Shown here in pieces: positions 21,686 through 34,084 of a DNA stretch of 64,000 nucleotides. The notes under the pieces are model-generated. The model was not told the origin of the DNA and made no database searches. It worked only from the letters and a program-made list of their open reading frames with translations. The DNA lies in contig OZ218951.1 in the NCBI GenBank assembly GCA_965112735.1, forward strand, positions 682,001 through 746,000, in the 5' to 3' direction. Position 1 is the first letter of the stretch. Each line of letters starts with the position of its first letter. This DNA is from Phaeosaccion multiseriatum (Eukaryota > Ochrophyta, other classes). The position numbers and the translations under genes are program-made.

Positions 21686-22733
21686 CTAACCCCACGCCTC
21701 TGTGTGGCTGTAGCTCATGAGCAACTCTCCGTGCGCCTGGAAGCAGCGGAAGAGGTCCGCCAGCGACTGATCCCCGCTGGGTTCGAAGGCGCTGTTACAG
21801 TACACGTGCTGCGCAGGGGAGGGGAGGGGGTGGGGGAGGGCGGGTTTTGAGAGGTGCTGTTGTGTGGTTGCAAGGCGAGAGAAACTGAAGCTGAAAATGA
21901 AACTGAATCTCCCTACGTTAGGGCAGGGAGGGAGGGAGGAGAGGGGCAGCTATCAGCCAAGTCGTGATGACCAGCAACTATGTGGTGCTGTCACAGAAGA
22001 CAACGAGGAGGGGGGGTGTAGTGCTGATTGGATGTAATGGCTTCCGTACCAGAGGCGTGCCGGAGGGGAGCTTGAGCTGGTTCCGCAGAGAGGTGGTCAG
22101 CTCCGCGAAGGACCATGCGCTCTGCACTTGGAACTTCGTCTGAGGGAGGGGCAAGAGGGTACGAACGCACAAAGGCGCAATAGATAACCGTCAGATAGGG
22201 TGCAGAAAATGCATGTGTGGATGGCGGGACCTAATGGCGCAGTGGCTCCCCCCACTCCCTAACTTCACGTCAGTCAATCAATCAGTCTGATCCATGCACC
22301 CGCGCACCTGTCTCAGGATAGGCGCGGAGCCTACGGCCTTGAAATGCACTCTAATTTTGTCCGGGGCCTCGGGAGGAACCAAAGGAGCCACAGGGGGGAC
22401 CGCTTCTCCCTCGAGTGGGCAAGCATCTGAAGCTGGACCATCACTAGCAACAGCAGCAGCGACACTGGCATCAATTTGATCTCCAGCTTCATCAGGTAAA
22501 GCGGCCTCAGTGCTAGGCCCGTCGGCATCTTCCCTTGGGGACACGGAGGCCGCTGTCCCTAAACGCCCTTCAATTGCATCAAGCTCTGCAGCCTGCGCCT
22601 GGGCTACCCCGGTGTCCTCGGTCACTGCTGCTTCAGTTTCCAATGCCGCTTCGCGCCCCACTGCCGTCGCCTGCGTTTTTCCCTCCATCAGCCCCTCAGG
22701 GTTGGTCTCGGAAGGTTCTGTACTCTGCGCCAT
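21686..22733 (-). CDS. ATG12: Autophagy ubiquitin-like protein ATG12
   Basis: Exons 22733-22308, 22139-22050 and 21808-21686 encode 212 residues with phase-0 introns. After an acidic, Ala/Glu-rich N-terminal extension of about 125 residues comes the ubiquitin-like fold: KIRVHFKAVGSAPILRQ, TKFQVQSAWSFAELTTSLRN, YCNSAFEPSGDQSLADLFRC, then LLMSYSHTEAWG. The chain ends with the required C-terminal Gly and no extra residues. That matches ATG12, which is activated by ATG7 and conjugated through ATG10 to ATG5 during autophagosome formation. The N-terminal extension is variable in the family. It is divergent from the WD40 gene, 264 bp away. Confidence 0.95.
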
Positions 22734-22997
22734 CGCGGCTAGACTTCTCGCTTATGCTGCCATCAATTCTTTTACCATACCCTCCTACTTTGTTGGCTGC
22801 TCTCCCTCCTCGTCCATCACACAAAAGACCAGGAAGTTAGCTGCCCGTAATATTGAATATTGAAACATTGAAAAAGAGAAAAAGAGGGTCCTGCCTGGGT
22901 CACGTGTTGTCCTCCAAAATCACAGGCTGGCACCTGGGGCCTAAAAGTAAGAGGTAAGTATCCATAGAGCTTTGCCGGGAGGAAGGAATGCGCTGCA
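22734..22997. promoter_or_regulatory. Divergent intergenic region, ATG12 / WD40 gene
   Basis: This 264-bp gap separates two outward start codons. It contains an AT-rich patch around 22848-22880 (AATATTGAATATTGAAACAT). Promoter role is inferred from position only. Confidence 0.4.
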
Positions 22998-25189
22998 ATG
23001 ACCCTGGAGAGGGAAAGGAGCGCTGGAGAGGGCGACCAAGGATTTGGCTGGGAGGAGGTAGGCTTGCCGCCCCCGGCCAGCCTGTCGAACTGCCTGCGCC
23101 AAGCCTTCCCGGGAGTGGTGAGCCTCGCGACGGAGAATGGCACGATTGAGCTCTACTCGATCGACAACGACGTCGCTGGCCTTGATGGTGATGGCGAGGC
23201 AGGAGCTCCCGAAGGCAGCTTTGACTTCTCCTGCGGCAAGCATAGGCCGTGTCGCCTGCCACCTGTTGTTGATGCTGTAGCTCCGCCGGCGCACCTCGCC
23301 ACTCTTGTCATTTCGGCTGTGGATGGCGATCAGGCGCAGGGATGGCAGCGTGGAGAGGTAGCGGGGGCTCGCAAGCTGCAGCAGCGTCAGGATATGTTTG
23401 AGCCAAGTCATCAGAGGTCGAGGCAGGGACAAAAGCAGAGCTTTAGAGAGAGGCGGCAGGAGGAGAAGCAGAGGAGGCGGCAGGCGTCACGCATTTGCCC
23501 GCAAGAGTACCTGCCTGTTGATCATGCTTGGGACCGCCAGGGGACATGCTTGGGTGTTCTTCACCGCAGGAGCTTCAGCCTTTACCAAATGACTCACCGC
23601 AAAAGCTCAGTCGCAGCAGAAGCAGCAGCAGTGTCTGGGAATGGCCGAAAGGGGGGCATAGCAGCGCCTAGTGGCTGTGACGGTAGCTGTGCCAGCAGCA
23701 AGCTCAGGTGCGGGGCAGGAACCCAGGCCACAGGCCGCCACACCAGACGCGGGAGATGCGTAGTCTCGCTGCCTGTCCCCCTGCCCACTCCCTACCAGTC
23801 GCGCTTTCCCCGGGGTGGCGGAGCTGCGGCTGCTGTTCCTGCTGTGTTTGGTAGTGAGGCGAAGGCCATCGCCCTCACATCGTCGCCGCTTGGTACCACA
23901 GCAGGAGCCAGTCGGAGGGAGGGGATGGTGGTGGTCGGCACGATGAATGGAGCAGAGCTGTACTCCTTCACGCTGGGACCTCTCAAGCAGAACCCGGAGG
24001 AGGGAGCGGGGGAGGGAGGCTCGACTATCACTGCTCACCGTGTGCCCTTCTCCTCGGTGGATAGCGCCAGCAGCTCGCACGGCATGGGCATGTCTCACCA
24101 GGGAAGGAGGGGGCGGGGCACAAACATCGGCGACAGCTACTACAGCGCAACTGTCACTCGTCTGCGCGCAATCGTGCTGCGCACATATTCCATTGCCACG
24201 CTCGACTTCTCCCAGAGTGGGCATCTGCTTTGCGCCGTGACCATGTGCGGGCACTTGGGGATGTGGAGCACTCGCAGCGACGACCACCTTGGCAGCGGAA
24301 CGGTCGGCGACCGGACCGAGAATAGTGCTAGCAAGACCCCGGATAGTGCTCATGTCGGTGCCAATGTGAGCGTACCTTCTACTTCGGATGCTCCTGCTCC
24401 TTCGGTTTGGGGTCTCGCCCAATCTATCTGGCAGTACACGGTAAGGTCGAGGCACAGTGGTGGTTTATGGCGCCCCATTACACCCGATTTTGATACCGCT
24501 GCTCTTCCCCCCCCCCCCCCAACGCGCGCACCCACATGCTGCAGCTGGCGTCGGCGACGACGCGTGCCACCTCCCTGCGCTTTTCTCCTTGCGACTCCAT
24601 GATGGCCGTCGGCTGTTGGGACGGACAGGTGCTCATATTTCGCCAGCAAAGGCAAAGGCCGCCATCTGGAGGAGGACGTGAAGAGACACCTCCGCCGCCA
24701 ACAGCAGCAGCGACAGCAGCAGCAGCGACAGCAGCAGCAGCGACAGCAGCAGACATATCAGTGGTCGTGGACAGGAGCGAAGGCTACGGCGACAGCCGTG
24801 GCGGTGCAGCAATGTGGGGTTGGAAGCCGGAGCCCCTTGCTCTGACACAGGACTGCCGCACCTCGGCGGGTGAGCTGGAGGGGACCAGCGGCACCTTTGT
24901 TGGCTGGTGGTCTCTGTCCGACAAGCACGAGCTTGAGTGTAGTCCCGCCGCGGAAACAACCAAGGCGAACGGAGGGGAAGGGCCTGTAGGACCAATGCTG
25001 CTCTTCACACAGCATCACAGCAGCGGGGACGGAGGGGGGCGACCACAGGAGTTGGCGAATGCACTCGTCGCGAGGGTGATGGTGTACGATGCGCGAAACG
25101 GTGTCTGCGTTGGAGCCATTCCGGCGGGGGGGGGGAGGGGTGCAGGGACAGGCCTATCTTCTGACGAGCGGGAAGGATCAGAAGAAGAA

Positions 25190-25263
<74 letters not shown>

Positions 25264-25457
25264 CGAAGGGGGAGGAGAGCACAACCCTCCTCCCCCGAAA
25301 TGCCCCCACGCTCTGTTTCCGATGCCTGCGTCATCTCCGGCTTCGTCCTTCCCTGCGGAGGCGCTGTTTGGCCTCTGCCTCACCCCCGGCGGGCGTGTGG
25401 TGTCGTACAGCGACAGGGGCCGCCTCTTCACCTCGACTTTTCTACGCCGCTCCTTCG

Positions 25458-25506
<49 letters not shown>

Positions 25507-27583
25507 GAGTACTGCTCTTTGTCCTTGTGCTTCTTCCTGCAGAGAGGGAGGCGGAGGCGGAGTCGGAGGCCTCGGGGGGGGCAGGAGGGGGGACATACCG
25601 AGTGATTGGGGAGGAGGCCGCGACCGTGCGCACCCTTCCGGGAAGCCTGCGGGGAATGAAGAAGGAGATGATGGCGATGGGAGAGGGGGGCAGGAAGAGG
25701 AGCTTCTGGTCGCTTCTCGGCACGGTGCGCTGTACCGCGTCTCTGGAGGGGAGAGGTGTGCTGTATCACCAACTGCTACGGCTGCCAGAGCGGCGAATGG
25801 CCCTTCAGAGCCTCTGCTTCTGCGGATAGTGTGGCCGGTTGAGGCGGTTGCCGCTGCGAAGATGGACGCAACAGCAGCGGTTGGTGATACAGCTGCGCCC
25901 AGTGTGCTCGAGTATGGGGCCGGGTGCCACACAGAAGACGCAGGGAGTAAGCGTGAAACCTCCGAGCTAGGCAGGGGTGGGGAAGAGGAAGAGATGTCGG
26001 AGGTGAATGGCGCGGCCGATGCTGTGATGAAGGGAATTACCTGCGAGACGGAGCCGGGAGAGCAGCTGTCGCTCTCAGTCCCTTTCTTGCCGGCGGATGT
26101 GTCGCTCCTTTCAGCCTGCTTGCACCGGCAGGGTAGGCTGGTTGGGCTGCTGGTGCTGCCCAAGCTGATGTACATGCTGGTCGGTATGTCTGGGTCTTGG
26201 AAGCCCCTTAGCCTTCCTGAAGCGTCCATGTGCGTCTCTTTCCTCGTGCCCGGTCCCCTACAACAGCAGCGAGAGCCGGAGAGGGAGGGGGGGGATGACG
26301 GAGACGAAGCTGAAGACCAATGCCATAATCCTCAGCAGCAGCAGCAGCAATCCGAACTCTCTCCTACCGCCTTGGTGCTCTCTGTGTCGAAGCGTGGGTG
26401 CGTGACGGTGTCTGAGGTTGTTCCTGACGCGAAAGGGTGCTTGAAAGCGATGCGGAGGGGCCAGAGTGCTCTGCCGGGTTGGACATCGGCCGATGCTACT
26501 GCGGTGGGAGGAGCAGCAGCAGAAGCAGCAGGGGTTGGTGATACAGGCCCAGCGGCATCGGGGGCAAGAGGAAGGGGGAGCAGAAATGGTCTTCGGGTCT
26601 TCTGCACTACCCAGCGCGTTGCTTCTGTGGATCAACCCCAAGGCGACGCATCTGTTCTCATTGGCGTCGACGTTTCGGAAGAAGTGGCCGCAGGTGCAGC
26701 ACAAGAAGGGACAGCGGAGGGAGGCGAAGCAGAGCGTGCAACAAGGAAGGGGGGTGGCTTGACGGGCAGCAGCCACATCTTCAGCCTGGCAGTGGTGGTC
26801 ACCCCCACAGAGTCCACGTCTGAGCTACTCCGGCTGTGGTCAGTGGACGTGAGGGTGGACCTGAGGAGCGACGAGCGACGCGCACAAGCAGGAAGCATAC
26901 CGGCAACAGTTTCGATAGCATCGACATCGATGGGGGGCCCGGTGACACTCCGTTGGCCCACTGTGCACCTTCGGCCGTTGGCCCACTCCACAGAGAGGCG
27001 GAGGAGCAAGAGGAGGGCGGGGCGGCGTACAGGGGCCAGTGGCGGTGATCGGCCTGAGGAGAGGGCCGAGGGGGGGCGGGAGCGAGTACTCGTGCGTGAT
27101 CACGTGCGTGGAACGGACGACAGCCAGGAGCAAGCCAAGGGTGGGCCCCCTTCGAGATTAAGTAAGAATAGATATGGGCATGGGTGTGGGTGTGGGTGTG
27201 GGTGTGGGCATGGGCACACTCTCGCCACTCGGCCTCAACTGGAGGACGTGGTCGAGGGAGTGCTGGTCTTTCGGTGCTGTCGCTGCTGCCGTCCGAGCCC
27301 CGGCTCCAACCCCGGCAGCAGCAAGGCTAAGGCTCGTGAAGGGAGGGGGTGGATGCTTTGGTGGTTGGTATTGCTCGACGAAGTGGGGCGGTGGGGGGGC
27401 TGTATGGGGGATGAAGAGGAGGATGAGGAGGAGGAGGAGCGCAGGAGTCAGAGGAGACCGCAGACCGGAGGGCTTTGGAAGCCCTTCTGGACGTCGTCGA
27501 ACCTGACTGCGTCTCAAGTGATGCAGCAGGCGCAGGAGGCACAGCAGGCAACAGCTGGCGCCAACGACAGTGTAATTCGTTAA
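22998..27583 (+). CDS. Large WD40-like repeat protein
   Basis: Two exons, 22998-24440 and 24545-27583, joined in phase 0, give about 1493 residues. WD-type blades are visible at SIATLDFSQSGHLLCAVTMC…LGMWS and ATSLRFSPCDSMMAVGCWDG…VLIF on either side of the intron. Further beta-strand-rich segments (SLATENGTIELYSID, VVVGTMNGAELYSFTLG, ELLRLWSVDVRV) fit one or more propellers. Low-complexity inserts interrupt it: Asp run at 25189-25264, Ser run at 25458-25508, plus Ala/Thr and Gln runs. A polar, Glu-rich C-terminal tail ends VMQQAQEAQQATAG. The family member is not identified. The ATG at 22998 is the first in frame; a later start is possible. Confidence 0.65.
25189..25264 (+). repeat. (GAT)n coding repeat giving poly-Asp
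   Basis: About 25 GAT codons in the WD40-like gene. A second triplet run, (ATC/TCA)n at 25458-25508, encodes poly-Ser in the same exon. Both keep the frame open. Confidence 0.95.
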
Positions 27584-28033
27584 GGCAACTTTTTTTGTCC
27601 AGTTATCCAGTTATGCCGCCAACCCCCGAGTATTGAAGTTTGCACTTGTCGTAATACACCGCGGGGGGCATCTTTACTCTGTGCAGGGCTGTGATGAGCT
27701 TGCGAGGAGTGGATGTGGGGGTGTGGGGGTGTGTGCATTGATCATGGTGCTCAAGTCGTCGACAAGCGCAGCCGAGTGGAAGGGTGCCATTGCTCACGGG
27801 GAAGAAAAGATACAGATGTCCAACACGCGCACCTGTATCATGTGTACGGAGGTACGAAGTACGAGTTTCACCGAATGTTTTTTTTTTATCCTCCTTCACA
27901 ACTCCTTCATTGCCGAGAAAAGGAGAGGACAGGGCCGTACAGAGTGGAGCTGGGAGTACGGCAGGGCAAGCAGGTGTCCCCTGCAAGAGGGAAGAGGGAG
28001 CGGGAGAGGACTAGAAGCAGGACCGCAGGTAGC
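27584..28033. other. Gap before surface-protein gene
   Basis: No gene is recognised in this 450-bp stretch. It should hold the 3' UTR of the WD40 gene and the promoter of the surface protein. A run of nine T lies near 27883. Confidence 0.4.
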
Positions 28034-31000
28034 ATGAGTGCTCCTCGCCTGGTGAGCCTTGTGCTCTTCACGTGCGCTACATGCAGAGCGGCAGAGGTCC
28101 CGCTCCCCTCAGCTGCTTGCGATGATGGCTTCACAAGTGAGTAAAGGGAGGAGGAAGGATGAAGGACCTTGCACAGTGATTCACCGGCCGGAGGTTGAAT
28201 TCATGCGGTCCAGGACGCTTGCGCACACAGAGCTCTGATACCTTTTCCCACCGTCCCAATCACCCATACGACAGCATCCTACGACGCTGACACGGACATT
28301 ACTACTTGGACCGCCTCATCGTCCCTCACGTGCGGTAGCGGCGACAGTCAGCCCGTGTCCGTCACCGACGAGGGCCAAGTCCTCATTGTAAGGGAAAGAA
28401 GGGAGACATAGACACGCTAACGGAAGGGGGCTTGTCCTCCCCTCGTGCAAATTGTTCCTCCATCGCTGACGCTCCACCTCTCCCTCCTCCTCCCCCCCGC
28501 GCCCCTCCCCAACCAAACCCCACCACAGATTGACGTTGGCGCCTATGATGTTATCTTCGACGGCGTCTCCCTTACAGTCGGCAGCTACGCGACAAGCTCC
28601 TGCTCCGGGGGGGCTTCCTTGGACATTACTGGGGATGCGGATGCTGGGTCGGTCACCTTCAACGGCCCTGGAAGCGGAACAGCATTGGCACTCAACGGCA
28701 ACGGCGCCAGTGGCGACATCGGTGTCCCGGCCTTCTTCAACGACTGGGTGAGCTTCTTTAGGGCTTTATATTGTGCCACAAGACAAAACCATCTGTCTGC
28801 CTGTCTGTCTACCCATATGCCTGCTCATTGGTTTCTGTGCACCCTCTTCTCTCTCTCTGCAGACTAACGGAGCCAGTGCGCAGGCGGCCTCTTCATGCTC
28901 CACCAAGCTCACCTTCACGTCCGATGCCATCTTCACCGGCATCACGGGCACAGGGCTGTTCGCTTTTGAAAGTGAGCAGAGAGGAGGAGTGGGCAATATG
29001 CATGTCTGTCTCGTCGCTCACGTTCGACCTGTGCTCCCAACCTCTCCACCCCCTGCCGCCGTTTCACGTGGTGCCCCTCAGCTACCTGGGAAGTGCAAGG
29101 CCGAGCTGCCTTCTACGACATCAGCGGCCGACCGGCCAATCAGATGGGGACCGGGCAGCAGTCCGAGTTTGGAACATGCGTGGAGCTGGGCCCTGGCGTA
29201 AGTCTGCAATTGAGCTCTCGGGAATCACCCTCAGTCTTCTCGACTCGAGGCCTTCCCTACTCCTTTGGCCGCTGTAACACCAACGGCTACGGCTGCTCAT
29301 CCCAAGCCTGTCTGCCTGCCCATACTGCCGTACCCCCCCGCCGGCCTTGTCATGTTGGACTGGACTGCAGGTTCCTGAGCCGGAATCCACGGAGAACTAC
29401 CCCAACCCCATCCTACCCTACGACCTGTGCACAGACGCCATCTACGGCCCTGGGAGTGCATACAGCGGGGTGGAGCTTCCCAGCGACTGCGATGGACTGA
29501 CAAGTGAGTGCAGGCACGAGGCTTACACAAGAGAGGAGGGAGCAGGGGGCGCTGTTAGGCTGCTGTGGGGAGCGGGGGGAGGGGCCGGGTTACGGTTACG
29601 GTTTCCTTTCGCTCTCTTCCTCTTACATGTACGGCCTCGCTGCACCGCTGCCGCTGCTGTTTCGCCACCTTACTGACTCTCCCCCCCAAGTGGGTCCTTC
29701 CTTCCTTCCTTCCTTCCTTCCTTCCTTCCTTCCTTCCATTCCTTGCTGACCCACCACACGTGGTGCCTGATACGAAGCTTTCGCCCTCTACTCCACATCC
29801 ACTGCACTGTGCCGCAGAGACGTTTGATGCCGATACAGACATGACCACCTGGACGGCTTCCTCCTCCCTCACGTGCGGTAACGGCGACAGTCAGCCCGTC
29901 TCCGTCACGGAAGAGGGCCAAGGCCTCATTGTAAGAAGACCTCGTGCTCCCATCGCTGACGCTCACACACACACACGCATGTTTCTCTTCCCGTGCTCCT
30001 ACTCCCCACCTCACATACATGTACACTTGCCTCCCTCCCTTCCCGCTTCCCCATCCTCAACCACAACCACAACCACAGATCGACGTTGGGGCCTACGATG
30101 TCATCTTCGACGGTGTATCCCTGTCTGTCGGGAGCTTCACCTCCTTCTCCTGCTCACACAGCTCCCTCGACATCACCGGAGACGCCGACTCGGGCTCCGT
30201 CACCTTCCAGGGCTCCGGCAGCGGAACAGCCCTGTCTCTCAGTGGGAACGGCGCCAACGCAGATGTTGAGGTCCCGGCCTTCTTCGATGGCTGGGTGAGT
30301 AGGGAGGCTTTGTTGCCTCGAGCCAACCCGACCCCAGGGCCCGTCAGCTCTACTGTCCCCGTTCCTTTGGGGTGCTGCTGCTGCGCTGCAAGTTGAAACG
30401 CCGATTCTTGAAGTGGCATACGACCCCTTCCCTTCCGTCGCCTCTGTGTCTGTTCCTTTTGCGCCTCTCCTTTCTCTCTCTCGTCTTTCTCTCGCTCTCT
30501 TGTTCCTCCCTCTCTCTCTCATCTTTGCCTCTATCTCTCTCTCTCTCTGTGTGTGTGTCCTGAAGGGCTCTGGAGCACGAGTCAGCGCTTCCTCGGGTTG
30601 CTCCAAACTCACCTTCCTATCAGACGCCGTCTTCACCAACATGGCCGACATCGGACTCTATGCCTTCGAAGGTGAGTGTAGAGAGTCGCGGCCCACGCTG
30701 TGGGTGCGTGGGCGCTTCTCGTCTCTTGCTTCCTTTCCCAGCGTATGTACGCGTATACAGCACTAGTTTAATCTTTCCCGCTTCTTTTCCATCTCTCTCC
30801 CGCTCGCTCTCTCTCCCTGCCTCCCTCCCGCTATTGTCTACCTCTTTCCTCTCCATATCTCTCGCTTTCGACCTCCCTTTCATGGGCCTTGTTTCTCTCT
30901 TCTCTCTCTCTGTCTGCCTCCCTCCCTCTCTCCTCCATCTCTATCTCCCTCCCTCCCTTTCTGATCCATCTCTCCCTCCCTCCTTCCGTCTCTTCTCCGT

Positions 31001-31064
31001 CTCTCTCGCTCTCTACCTCCCACTTCATGGGCCTTTTCTCTCTCTTTCCTTTCCTCTCTTCTCC

Positions 31065-31099
<35 letters not shown>

Positions 31100-31378
31100 C
31101 CTCCTTCGCATTCCCTCCTTCGCATTCCCTCCTCTCCCTCGTCTCCCTCCGCCAGGCACCTGGGAAGTCCAGGGTCGCGCTGCCTTCCACGACTCCGCTG
31201 ATTCGGCCACCCAAATCGGCACTGGGCAGCAGTCCGAATTCGGATCATGCGTGGAGGTCGGCCCCGATGTAAGTCTACACATGTAGGGGCAGCACAGTGG
31301 ACTTTCATCGTTGTAACCGTTGCTAGTGGACTTTGCTCTGGTCTTGCCCTTTGGAACAAGGCAGCCCCACCCTCTCTG

Positions 31379-31409
<31 letters not shown>

Positions 31410-31446
31410 CTCACAAAACTCCCTCACTGCCTCTCCCGTCTATATA

Positions 31447-31481
<35 letters not shown>

Positions 31482-32073
31482 CCACCCTCTGCAGGTTCCC
31501 TTCCCGGCCTCTACGGCCAACTACCCTAACCCCATCCTTCCCTACGAGCTGTGCACGGATGCCATCTACGGAGACTCCGTTCGATATGCCGGGGTAGCGC
31601 TTCCCAGTGACTGCGACGGGATGACTCGTGAGTGTGTGATGCTTGTGATGGTTCCTCGGTGGGGAGGCAGGCAGGAGGGGCTGGGAGGCTGCTGAAGGGA
31701 GAGCCGCTCTTCTTCTCGACGCACGGAGTCGCTGCTTCAATGTGCACCACAGTGGTCGCTTCGACTCCCTCTCTCTCTATTTCTAGGCTCGGTCTATCTC
31801 TCCATTGCTTTCTCTCTCACTCTTCCTTGTCTCCCTTCCATTACTGGCTTGTCGGCTTTCCGTCTTCCTTTGCACGCACCACACATGCCTGATGATGATG
31901 ATGATGATCTGAACCACTCACCCTCTTTTGCATACCCCTCCTCCTCCTCCTCCTCCTCCTCCTCCTCCTCCTCCTCCTCCTCCTCCTCCTCCTCCTCCTC
32001 CTCCTCCTCCTCCTCCTCCTCCTCCTCCTCCTCCTCCTCCTCCTCCTCCTCCTCCTCCTCCTCCTGCTCCTCC

Positions 32074-32105
<32 letters not shown>

Positions 32106-34052
32106 CTCCTCCTCCTCCTCCTCCTCCTTCTCCTCCTCCTCCTCCCTCCTCATCCTCCTCCTCCCTCCTCCTCCTCCTCCTCCTCCTCCTCCTCCTCCTC
32201 CTCCTCCTCGTCCTCCTCCTCCTCATCCTCCTCCTCCTCCTCCTCCTCGTCCACGTCCTCGTCCTCGTCCTCCTCCTTCCACAGAGACGTACGATGCCGA
32301 CACGATGACCACAAGGTGGACTGCTTCCTCATCCCTCACGTGCGGCAACGGCGACAGTCAATCCGTATCCGTCACGGAAGCGGATGAAACCCTGATTGTA
32401 AGAATGAAACACGCATGTATGGCACTCTCACACCCTCACACACAAACACACCGCCCTTGTTTTATTGTGCCCTCCCTCCATAAGCCATGTTGCCTCCTCT
32501 CTCCACCTCCACCCATTGCCTCTGCTCTCTCGAACACACAGTCCAACAAGGCCAGACCAGCGGCGAAGCGAGTGGTGCCCTGAAACTGTCTGTCTGTCTG
32601 TCTGCCTGTCTGTCTGTCGGCCTCCCCCAACTGCTCTCTCTCTTTCTCCCTCCCTCTCTCTCTCTCTGTCTCTGTCTTATTTCTCTCTCTACCTCTCTCT
32701 CTCTGCCACAGATCGACATCTTGGTCTACGATGTGGTGTTCGACGGCGTGTCCTTTTCCTTCGGGTCCGACTTTGGCTGCAACGGAGCGAGCGGAGGCAC
32801 CACTCTGTCCGTGGTGGGGGACTTCTTCGGAAGCTCCATCACGTTCCAGGGCTCCGGAACCGGAACAGCCCTCGCACTCAACGGCAACGGACCATCTGCT
32901 ACCTTCCAAGTGCCGGCCTTCTTCCGAGACTGGGTGAGTGAGTGTGGATGTGTGGATGTGTGGATGTGTGGGAGGCGGGTCATCACGGGCAATCTTGACG
33001 TACATTTGGCTTCTTTCCAGTCTCCGATGGCCTGTGCTTGTGGGGTGAGTGTTATGCCGCTCACTCACGACACACACGCTGGTGCACTCTCTCTCTCCCT
33101 CCCCTCTCCCCCTCCGTCTCTCTCTCTCCCTCTCTCCCTCTCTCCCTCTCTCTCACTTTCTTCCCTTTGTCTGTCTCATCCCACAGGCCAACGGTGCGAG
33201 AGTCACAGCGCAGTCAGGATGCTCCTCGCTACTTCTCAACTCTGAGGCTGTCTTCATCGGCATCACGGACACCGGGCTCTACGCTTTCGAGGGTGAGGAG
33301 GGAGGAGGAGGAAGAGGAGGAGGGGGAGGAGGAGGAGGAGGAGGAGGAGGAGGAGGAGGAGGAGGAGGAGGAGGAGGAGGAGGAAGCGGAGGAGGGGGAA
33401 GACGCGGGGAAGGGAAAAGGAGAGGGAGGAGGAGGAAGAAAGGGAGACGAGGGCAGGAGGGCAGGGATCCCGATGGCAGGCGTGTCGTTGCCGTTCTGTG
33501 TTTGTTGGAGACTTGCGGTTGACTCCATCTGCCTTTTGCCCTGCCTGTGGGGCTGTTGTTTGCTCATTGGTCCCATTGCTCAGGCACGTGGACGGTGGGT
33601 GGTCGAGCTGCCTTCTACGACATCGGCAGCCGGTCTGCCACTCAGCTCGGCACGGGGCAGCAGTCAGAGTTCCGATCCTGTGTGGAGCTCGGGCCCGATG
33701 TGAGTCTCTCTCTCTCTCCCTCTCGCTCTCCCCCTCTCTCTCTATCTCCCTCTCGCTCTCCCTTCTCTCTCTCTCGCATTGAGCGTGCGCTGACAAGAAG
33801 CAGGTTTCAGTTTTGAGTTTATGTGACCTTATCAATATCGAACACCATAAATGGGATTGATATCGATATCGAAGCTTCTGTGCTTACTACAAAGGAGCAG
33901 GGTCTATAGACTCAGGAGGATCTAACCGTGCCCTATCTTCCACTGACAAGAAGCAGTGCGCCTGGGGATAAGTCAGTGAAGACTTGCTCTGCTGGTGCGA
34001 CCTCTCCTGCCTGTCTCTCCTATGCTGTCCATCTGACCCCCACCCCCACGTC

Positions 34053-34084
<32 letters not shown>

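Noticed and set aside
21443-21850. Plus-strand ORF opposite ATG12
   Set aside because: It lies antisense to a clear ATG12 exon and shows no conserved content.
31928-32308. Poly-Pro, poly-Ser and poly-Glu ORFs
   Set aside because: Frames of the (TCC)n intronic tract. The real exon begins at 32285 with conserved sequence.
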